Shown here piece after piece: positions 56,101 through 64,000 of a stretch of DNA of 64,000 nt. Within the stretch, counting starts at the first letter, position 1. Each line of letters opens with the position of its first letter. The stretch spans positions 194,001,786-194,065,785 of the forward strand of contig NC_051849.1 of assembly GCF_905115235.1 (NCBI RefSeq), in the 5' to 3' direction. A program made the translations under genes and the position numbers. Origin of the DNA: Hermetia illucens. Taxonomy: Eukaryota > Arthropoda > Insecta > Diptera > Stratiomyidae. The notes below the pieces were generated by a model. That model searched no databases, was not told the origin of the DNA, and saw nothing but the letters and a program-made list of their open reading frames with translations.

Positions 56101-57600
56101 ACATGGTGGCAACCTCAGTAAATTTAACCGCAGATTTAGAGGTCATAGCGGATCAAATGGAAAAATTTAAGAAAATGTGCGCCAGACAAGTCAAACAGGA
56201 CATCCGGGAACATTGCGGGACTCTGATAATCGCCAACGAGCAACAGGCTAAGGATATAAACCAGAACCTGATTCGTTTATAAACCCAATCAAGCTAAGCG
56301 GGCCCTAAGCGTGGTTCCATTTATGGTAAAGGAGGCTGTGAAACTAGGGGTTAAGTACTTGCCAGCTGTGTTCGGCACGGGGGTAATGGTATACATGGGT
56401 TATCGAGATGCTGTGATCGATAATGAGATAGAGAGCTTGCAGCATCAGCAAGCTAAAATCGCCTCCTTGATGCTTTATATCACGGATCTCGAGTACCATC
56501 AGGTTGAGGGGCACATTAATGCTGTTGTGGAGCGACAGGAAGTAGCCATGCTCCAACAAGAAATATCAGAATACTCAATGGAGCTACAGTCCCTAATAGC
56601 AGGGATATTGGCTAAGCATGAGCAGTTGAGTAAACTGAGACCAATAGGAGAGCTTACAGAATATGTAAAGCGAATAAATAAGGAGGTTCCAGGGATGATC
56701 TTACCGGATTTGGATCATCCGAAGAGCATCTTCGACATTCATCCTCCTTCAGCATGGGTAAAAGACGATTTAGTCACTATCGAATTTCTAATCCCTCTGG
56801 CTTACGAGAACGGTTTGCCCACGTAACAGTAATTACTACCCCCGATCATCAGAGCCTTACGTGGGATTTGGGGACGGCTGTCCCGTTTCGGGGTTTATTC
56901 ATGGGGCCAGGGAAGAATGACAAATTTTTCTTTTAGGAAGATGCAGTGGAAATTCTACCCGGATTCTTTGAAACTAAGCTTGTCCGATCAGGACCGTCCT
57001 GCGCGCAAGAAATTGCAAAAGGAACAAAAAAATCTGCGGAAGTGGTGTCCTCTTAGGAGGTGGAGTAATGGCACTTTTGTGGCACGTTTAAAACCGCAAC
57101 TTGGGGCAGTGTTTAAGGGTCAGGTGAAGGAAATCCCAATAATCTGTAGTGAAACTTCTTTAGAGCTTCGGTTTCCAGTGTCCTTGATAGACTTGGCTTA
57201 CTGCACACTTGACATGGCCATGCTCAATGTCATAGGGACCTCTGATACCGTAGTAATGAATTGGGCAGCAAAATTTGAGGCAGTGACTCCTCGATTTCAC
57301 CAATTAGATAAGTTGAGAGTGGCCCCAAACATTTCGTTAGATAGGGGTATTGGTACTTTGCGGCAGGAATTAGAAGCAACACTTGGATCAAAATCAGATT
57401 TTCGGCAATACATCCCACACGGATTAATTGAAGGAGATTTGTTGTTAATCGCAATCATTATCGGTGGTTTGATTTGGGTAATTAGAAGACGAGGTAGAAA
57501 TCCGGAAGAAGAACTTTGCTTCGTGAGTCACCTATCCTTGGAAGATAGAAGGCCAGGGAGTTGGCGGGAGTAAGGGGAGCAAACCAGGGGGGAAGGAATC
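53109..57600 (+). mobile_element. Bel-Pao LTR-retrotransposon fossil with envelope-like part
   Basis: Remains in Bel-Pao order: gag-like segment (53109-53810), a relic of the RNase H region (about 53780-54120), spacer and integrase (about 54750-55700, with the zinc-binding CTKCIRMKG part and a catalytic-core relic), and a further envelope-like segment (about 55860-57570) with a hydrophobic stretch near its end. Most of the protease and reverse transcriptase is missing. A SINE sits inside at 54516-54740. No paired LTRs could be recognised at the ends. The element is clearly broken, with at least half a dozen breaks, and looks old. Family assignment rests on the integrase and RNase H text. Confidence 0.82.
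54516..54740 (+). mobile_element. tRNA-derived SINE, 5'-truncated
   Basis: Begins in the SINE body at GGATTTGTATCGTGATTTGA and continues with GACGTCGGATACCAGTCGAC to ATTGTTGTGCCAACG plus an (ATT)n tail at 54720-54740. The tRNA-like head is missing. It is inserted in the Bel-Pao fossil, so it arrived later than that element. Confidence 0.87.
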
Positions 57601-59839
57601 GCCACTTCAACCGTATGAAAATGGCAATGTAAATATATTCCATGTCACGAATTAAGGTTCATGAATTAGTTTCCACGGCAATGTAAATAATAAAGTGCTG
57701 TAAAGAAGAGTGGTTTCCTTTATTGTGGTTGCGGAAATCCCAAACAATTGGAATTCTGGTAAGACCCTAACTTCCTAATCTTTCCACAGCTTTACTCGAC
57801 AGCGAGGGACAAAGGGACAGAAGACCGTCGCTCTCAAGAAGTAAGCGCGCCTAGTTAAATACTAGGCTGGACTTGGGGCGACCTGTGCCCTAATATAAGA
57901 CTCCCAAACAGATATAATAAATACTGCGAAGGAACATGTATATAGAGCACAACCAGAAATTGACAGCTTCAGCAATCTATCCAGGGTTGATCATAAGCTC
58001 ATTGAACCCTACGAAATTTTGAACATACCAATCAATACCAAAAATCTACCCTGAAGAAGTTGAAGAATCGGCTCCCGAAATAAGGTTAGATAGGAGGTTA
58101 GGAAACAGAAAAATTATTTAGCCCGAAAGGGAAACACTTCCTTTGATTTCTAGTCCAATAGTTTAGTCCTGAGCTTATTGGGGGACTAGATATAGAAGGA
58201 GTTAGAATAGGAGATAGCTTTCTCCTGAGATGTATTTCGTACACTTATTCCAAGAAATCAATTTCCTTCGATTGAAAAGCTATAAAAAGCTATTAAGTCT
58301 ATTTTGAGACATTTAGGGTTCTAAAGCGTTTTCTAATTTAATTGCTAATATCCTGGAAAGATAGTTAAGAGACGGGCCTGAGGGTCGTGCTTCTGAATAT
58401 CCTTTACGGAAGTATTGCTAGTATTACTGTTTGCGTCTTCAAAATGATATACTCTGTTCACAGATTCAGATTTCGTGGACTTTCTTTTGTTTATCGAAAC
58501 TAATGCTTTTTATCTAAAATTTCAAAATTGCAAGTGACTGGCTTCCCTTATTTCTATTCATATTTTGACTATCATGTTGCCACTTCAGTTTGGATTGGAA
58601 CTACGCTGACTAAAATACATAATTCCATTTGTTGGAAATCCCAGAATGGGAATTCAAAAATTTAGAAAATTCCCAGGCAAATGCACACCTTACTGAAGGT
58701 AAAATAGTCAACACCGCAAAGTTGATACAACATGGTTACTTAGGGTACCTCATCATCTCATGATCATCTTCCCTGCCAAATTATGTCCGTTTTTATTTGA
58801 ATATACCTAATTTGCAAAAGGGTTTTTATTGATTGATGGCCGAAAATGTCCTGAAAACTAAACTACATGAGTCAACAGGTTCTATTTCTTAGAAGAATTC
58901 CTGGAACATCTCCTAAATATCGTACCATTTCAGGCTCTATAACTCCCTTGAAATAACAATCGCTCAGCATCACAAATGATTTTTATTGCAAGGGTCATTT
59001 GAATTAGACCTGTCCGGCATATTTTTGGAGCCCTAATGGCTTTTAAATTGATATTGTTCTAACCTTTCCTGATAATTGGATAAAGGGGTCATTAGTATTT
59101 AATGCGTATTACAGGAAAGACCTGAAATGGTTGCCAGCTGGCTATGCATTACCATTAGCAGCCCCTAAGACGGGATTTTGGAATTTCGCTCCAAGAAAGA
59201 TGACAAATTGTCTGTCAATTTGAATAATCTGGTCTCAAGTATAAGAAATCAAAGACAAATTGCAAAAATCTCAATTGGAGCAATTAATTGAAATTAAAAT
59301 CTTGAGGTTTAGATAGTTTGGTGTTAAAAACTACAACAATTCGGAAGAAAAGACCACTTAGCAAATAGACCCATATCCATATTTATTGTTTAGCTCAGGT
59401 TCATCAGGGGTAAATATACTAGGGTAATAGGGGTCGGAACCTCATAGATGGAATTTTATTTGGAGCGAATACCAAAGCCTAAAGAGAGCGCCTAATGTCT
59501 GAATATACTACGCCCTTTGTCAAAAGAAGATTAAAGTATTCAAATGCTTAGGTGTTTGGGCCCCAATTTTCATCTCCCTGAATAAGTAATAATAAAAACT
59601 ATAAACATCCCCAGGCACACCAAATGGTGAAACATAGTAAATACACATCATTTCTTAGTCTTATTTGCGCAAGCGTTGTCCTTATTTGCTCTGGTTAGGC
59701 CGCCATGTTTAAGGAATATAAAAGAAAGTCAGATTAGACTCGAGTCCCTTATTATTCGCAATTTTGTACCTTGAGAGGCAAGAGGTAAGTCGATACGACT
59801 TAAAAGATATTTTTTAATAAAAAAAATTTGAATTCATAC
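57601..59839. other. Spacer with one dispersed repeat
   Basis: AT-rich sequence without genes. The first 150 bases may hold the 3' end of the Bel-Pao fossil (AATAAAGTGC at about 57690). The stretch 58152-58383 recurs inside the LOA copy at 60509-60674. Nothing else is recognised. Confidence 0.45.
58152..58383 (+). repeat. Dispersed repeat, longer copy
   Basis: From CAATAGTTTAGTCCTGAGCT to GAGACGGGCCTGAGG it matches 60509-60674 at high identity, except that about 75 bases in the middle (about 58283-58350) are lacking in the other copy. Confidence 0.85.
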
Positions 59840-60414
59840 ATCGAGTCCTCACAAGACCTCTTCGTGGTGGCCGCTGGGAACCATCTTGATAATGGCCAAG
59901 AGTGTGTAGGGCCGGGCTGGGAGTAGGCTCATCCAACTGGTCATGTGTTAAGGGCAAGTAGATCTGGCGGGGCAATGGACCGAAGTAACAGTCCGGGGAT
60001 TGCCCCCCTCCCCCTTCCACTGGAGAAGATGCTAATAGGACCCCAAGCCAAGGTGGAACAGCATACGCCGAAGGCTGCATGGCCAATGGGGAGCTTGGTC
60101 TTTATTATGCGAACTCTGAATACCTTGGGTAAATAAGACCCTTACCCTGCTGACCGGGCTAGCCAGAGTGGACATTCTTCCCGGAGTACTTGTGGGACCA
60201 AGATATAGACTCAATTTTAAAAATAAAAAAACCGACGATAGAAAAAAGGGGATGATGCCAGGCGCATCTTCGGAGGACGAGCTGCTGGCATCCAGCCAGG
60301 AGATAGTAGCCGTCGAGAGCAGTAGACTCGGTACCAGCCGTAGCACCACTATGCTGAAACCAACCGCTTCCCGGAGCGAGGCGGCAGGCTGGAAATCCAC
60401 TGCCAACAAACTGA

Positions 60415-60508
60415 GTGTAGCGAGTACCAGACATAGTACTCCTAACCCGTAATCCTCGACGTCGGAGGATCCCTCAAAAGTGTAAACCGACAAGAACGTC
60501 GGTCACCA
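60415..60508 (+). repeat. 94 bp direct repeat, left
   Basis: AGTGTAGCGAGTACCAGACA through GACAAGAACGTCGGTCACC, repeated with a handful of differences at 60675-60768. Confidence 0.88.
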
Positions 60509-60674
60509 ATAGTTTAGTCCTGAGCTTATTGGGGGACTAGATAGAGAAGCAGTTAGAGTAGGAGATAGGTTTCTCCTGAGATGTATTTCGTACACTTATT
60601 CCAAGAAATCAATTTCCTTCGATTGAAAACCTATAAAATCCTGGAAAGATATTTAAGAGACGGGCCTGAGGAGG
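60509..60674 (+). repeat. 166 bp foreign segment inside LOA ORF1
   Basis: Matches 58152-58383 with an internal deletion. It is bounded on both sides by copies of a 94-base stretch of the LINE itself. Confidence 0.87.
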
Positions 60675-60768
60675 AGTGTAGCGAGTACCAGACATAGTAC
60701 TCTTAACCCGAAATCCTCCACATCGGGGGATCCCTCAAAAGTGTAAACCGACAAGAACGTCGGTCACC
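60675..60768 (+). repeat. 94 bp direct repeat, right
   Basis: Second copy of the LINE segment at 60415-60508, differing at a handful of positions; ORF1 sequence continues after it. Confidence 0.88.
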
Positions 60769-63054
60769 GGAAACCGACTTAGAAGCGAAGGTCCACTGGT
60801 ATCCAGCTCAAGAGCCAGTACCAGAAGGCCATACATATTCTCAGCAAGATTGCTAAGAATAAGGAGGCCTGTACTGTTCACGAGCGGGATGAAAAAGACC
60901 TCACTAAATACCAGGCGATTGTTGAGAAATACAACCGCAAACGCCTGGCAGACGAGCGGAAGGCGAAGCTCATCACTCTGAAATGCAATCGATCTTAAGA
61001 CGAGGTCGAGCAACATAAGAAGCGGAGCAGAGTGTTTAAGCGCTCAAACGCTAAGCAACATCTGAAGAAAAGTAGGCAGCAACAGACAGCCGACGGACCA
61101 CGAACTGCGAAACCCTTCAGCGACGTGGCCAGGAGCCACTTACGTGTGGCGCTGACGGATGGTAATTCCGCTAGCGGCAAGCTACCGCTGGAGGTGTGGA
61201 CCAGTATTGAGGCCAGGCTGTCGGAGATGGTCATTAACCCGAAGGCAAACACACGGGATTCATCCCCTGCTTTGATTCCTCTCAGGTGGTCCGTAGGTTC
61301 CACGTAATAGCTTGCGAGGACCAATTCTCTAGGGGTTTTCTCGGTTCATGCATTGCTAAGATCAGCGACGCCTGGGAGGGCGTAAAGCTCAATGTCATCC
61401 CTTACGACGAGATTTCCTGGAGACTGGTCGGTCGCATCTGGTTGCCGAAGATCCGCGTGGATAAGGACAAGTTCGTCCAAACCCTGCGCCTTCAAAACGG
61501 CCGGATTCCTCTGGACGACTGGGTTGTTATCAAGGAGGAACCCCAGACATTCAAACAAATTTTTGTTCTCCGTATAAATGGAGAGTGCCTGGAGGCACTG
61601 GAAAATGTCGACTATAAAGTGCGGTTCAGAGTCAGGAACGCATAGGTAAAAGTGTTCCACTCTGTAAAACCGGACGACGACCTAGAATCAATCGACGTCA
61701 CCAAAGGGCTGTTGGAGGACATGAGGATCGATGGTCTGACGGGGACTTACGAACCCCCTAAGCAAGCAGATCATGCTGAGGGTAGCGCAAATAATCTGCG
61801 GCACTCGAAGTGCGCCTCGGCTAATCTGCTGCATCGACATCGCGCTGTGTGTGACGGTTGGGAGAAGGCGCTTGATAACCGACAATCGGATTCTTAGGGT
61901 AGAGAACTGGAGAATGTCTGATTAGAGATCCTTCTCAGATCACAGTTGGATACTTTTCAGTCTAGATCTCGCCGCAGAGGTCTCCAAGCGCTTCAGGAAC
62001 CTCAGGCGGATCGACTGGAGAAAGTTTGGTCAAGTAACTAAGAACAACCTCTCCGGTGCGTAAATTGGTAAGATTAGCACGGAGGCTCCTGGACGTTATC
62101 TTCTGGTGAAACCTTGGAGGTGCTGGTTGGAACCCACTATCCCGCCAGCGAGGAGGACTGTAAATCAGAGCCTTGCTTGGAGGGTTTGCGGCCACCCCAG
62201 CTGTGCGATACTATCCAATCGGTAATTACTGAGGTTAAGATCGGCTGGGCTATAAACAGCTTCTCCGCAGATGGCACAATGCCAGTCATCCTACAAAAGC
62301 AGCAGGAAAGGGTTGTGCCGTGGCTTGTTGAGATTTACCGGAGCTACATCTCTTTAGGATGCGTACCATATTCGTCGAAGACGCGCACGAGTGGTTTTCA
62401 TATCGAAAGTAGACAGGTGCGGTAATGAGTCGCGAAGGACTTTCGACCAATCGGCCTCACGTCTTTCGTACTGGAGACCCTAGAGCGCGTCTTGCATATC
62501 CAATTAAGGACGATTATGGACAGAACGCCAACATGCCTACTTCAAAGGAAAATCCACAGAAGCCGCCTTCCACGAGGTAATTGGCACGGTTGAGCGGTCA
62601 CTGCAGTAGAAGCAGTATAACCTAGCTGCCTTCTTGGATATAGCTTTCAACAACGTTAGTACCAACGCCATCATGGAAGCCTTGACCAGTATTGGATTGG
62701 AGGGGTATCTTACGCATTGGGTTATATCCATGCTAAGTACCAGGATAATCCAGTGTGATCTGGGAGGCAACCACTTGACCAGAGCTGTGAACAGAAGCGC
62801 GTCCCACGGTGGTGCCATCTCTCCGGCGCTCTAGTATATAGTAATGGACGAAATTTTACGAATATTGGACAGCAGCGGGGTGAAGGTGGTGGCGTATACC
62901 GACGACGTGGTGATATAAGCGTCAGGGATGTTTCCGTCCATTATGAGCGTTGTGAAAGGTGTGCTTGTGGGCCGCAAGATGCGGAATTGGCATAAACCCA
63001 ACCAAAACGGAACTGATGCTATTCACCATCAAGTTAAGAAGTCAGAACTAGATG

Positions 63055-64000
63055 AATAAGGATGCCGGTACTGTCGATGAGCGGGATGAAAGGAACCTCG
63101 TTAAATACCAGGCGATTGGATAAATGCCTGGCAGAGGAGCAGAAGGAAATCGATCTCAAGACGAGGTCGAACAAAAACACATGCGGAGCAGAGTGTACAA
63201 GGGCTCGGACGCTAAGTAACCTCTGCAAACAGGTAAGCAGCAATAGCCAGAAAACGCACCACGAACTGCGAAACTCTTCAGCGACAGGCCAGGAAATAGT
63301 TACGTGTGGCGTTGGCAAATGGATGACAAAGGCGAACACACGGGATTCATCTCCTCCTTCGATTCGTCTTTGGTGGTCCGTGGGGGGGTCTAGGGGGGTC
63401 TCTAGGGACTTTCTCAGTTTGTGCGTTTCCAGGATCAGCAACGCCAGGGAGAGCGTAAAGTTCAAAGTCATCCCCTACGACGAGATCGCTAGGAATTTGA
63501 TCGGGCGCCTCTGCTTGCCGAAGATCCGCATGGATAAGGACAAGCTCGTCTAAACACTGCGCCTTCAAAACCCCACATAGACGACTGGATGGTTATCAAG
63601 GAAGAGGAACGCCAGGCGTATAACCAATCTTTTCTCCTTCGTATAAACGGAAAGTGACTGAGGTATTGGAAAAAGCGGATCACAAATTGTAGTTCGGAAT
63701 CAGGAACGGAAATGTGAAAGTGTTCCGTTCCGGGAACCCAGACAGCAGCCTAGATCCAATCGACGCCAGAAACGAACTGTTTGTGTAGATGGAGATCGAT
63801 GGTCCGACGGGAACTGACGAACATCCTACGCAAGTAAAGCAAGTTGAGGGTAGCGTAGAAAAATCTGCAGCACTCGAGGTGCGCCTCAGCTAATCTGCTG
63901 GTCTTTCTCTCGAAAGACATCGAAGTCACATTAATACAAGAACTCTGGATCAGAGGAGGTCGAACCAACAAAGGGCTCCAAAGTAAATATTATTTATTTA
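63055..64000 (+). mobile_element. LOA-like LINE, copy B, ORF1 part (runs off the window)
   Basis: Repeats the ORF1 of copy A from about 60845 onward: NKDAGTVDERDERNLVKYQ, then shortened middle parts, SNARESVKFKVIPYDEIARN, LCLPKIRMDKDKLV, FLLRINGK and further decayed text to the window edge (SIDARNEL). The 5' end is missing, and the copy begins in mid-ORF1 exactly where copy A stops in its polymerase. Several stops and deletions. Confidence 0.8.

Larger units (their letters stand above)
59840..63054 (+). mobile_element. LOA-like LINE, decayed copy A
   Basis: 5' UTR-like start with AGACCTCTTCGTGGTGG (59858), ORF1 from about 60255 (ASSEDELLASSQEIVAVESS), a foreign insert at 60509-60674 (see below), then ORF1 again: NKEACTVHERDEKDLTKYQ, FKRSNAKQHLKKSRQQQTAD, the DUF4780-like part AWEGVKLNVIPYDEISWRLV, WLPKIRVDKDKFVQTLRLQN and QIFVLRINGECLEALENVDY to about 61645, and SIDVTKGLLEDM. 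ORF2 lacks most of the endonuclease; RT text appears from about 62200 (AAFLDIAFNNVSTNAIMEAL, GLEGYLTHWVISMLSTRIIQ, MDEILRILDSSGVKVVAYTD with the active site as YTDD) and stops at about 63050 (INPTKTELMLF). Many frame breaks. It joins copy B without a tail. Confidence 0.83.

Noticed and set aside
1-64000. CRISPR arrays, bacterial operons or phage-type systems
   Set aside because: Spliced host genes, SINEs and LINEs show a eukaryotic chromosome; no regularly spaced short repeats with unique spacers exist.

Overview
This is a repeat-rich insect nuclear window, probably from a fly. The four best host genes (METTL14, an alpha/epsilon-sarcoglycan, the dolichyl-phosphate glucosyltransferase ALG5 and BEN-domain proteins) resemble dipteran proteins as I remember them. 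They have short GT-AG introns, and the rest is a graveyard of non-LTR retrotransposons. No prokaryotic or organellar features are seen. The species cannot be fixed from sequence alone; a large-genome brachyceran such as a soldier fly is only a guess.

Host genes, left to right: METTL14 (1909-3328, +, 4 exons, 395 aa, m6A writer subunit); sarcoglycan (15510 down to 8377, -, 4 exons, 420 aa, with a 5.5 kb first intron full of LINE debris); ALG5/wollknaeuel (22185 down to 20676, -, 5 exons, 350 aa); BEN-solo gene 1 (28793 down to 27954, -, 2 exons, 236 aa); BEN-solo gene 2, insensitive-like (45391 down to 44054, -, 2 exons, 391 aa). The two BEN genes lie in the same orientation, share exon layout and intron phase, and look like an old tandem duplication spread apart by about 15 kb of transposon insertions.

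Mobile DNA fills most of the remainder. At least six LINE groups occur. (a) LOA-like elements with a DUF4780-type ORF1 and RNase H: 4290-7865 (-), 13205-14400 (+), the fairly well kept 33824-38675 (+), and 59840-64000 (+, two joined copies). (b) A compact RTE-like family with a (TGA)n tail: 11346-12095, 12380-13205, 25810-26812 and 39847-43300. (c) A second RTE-like family: about 190-660, 1085-1600, 19235-19665, 47330-48400 and 51690-52760. (d) R1-like elements: 7870-8230, 16640-19235, 29990-31460 and 49823-50206. (e) An R2/NeSL-type element with a restriction-like endonuclease: 22560-25765, with a 3' shard at 38950-39165. (f) Jockey/CR1-like fragments: 10560-11070 and 50461-51570. A tRNA-derived SINE family has three copies. 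One decayed Bel-Pao LTR-element fossil lies at about 53109-57600.

The most informative structures are: a nested LOA insertion with a 14-15 bp target-site duplication; an RTE-like LINE sitting in a satellite-like repeat with a period of about 198 bp; a 3' end shared between the SINE and the RTE-like LINE; a LOA copy holding a 166 bp foreign segment between 94 bp direct repeats; the tandem BEN pair; and a PPPY motif in the sarcoglycan tail. No CRISPR, operon-type system or clearly new enzymatic system was found. Transposon boundaries are approximate except where a target-site duplication is named.
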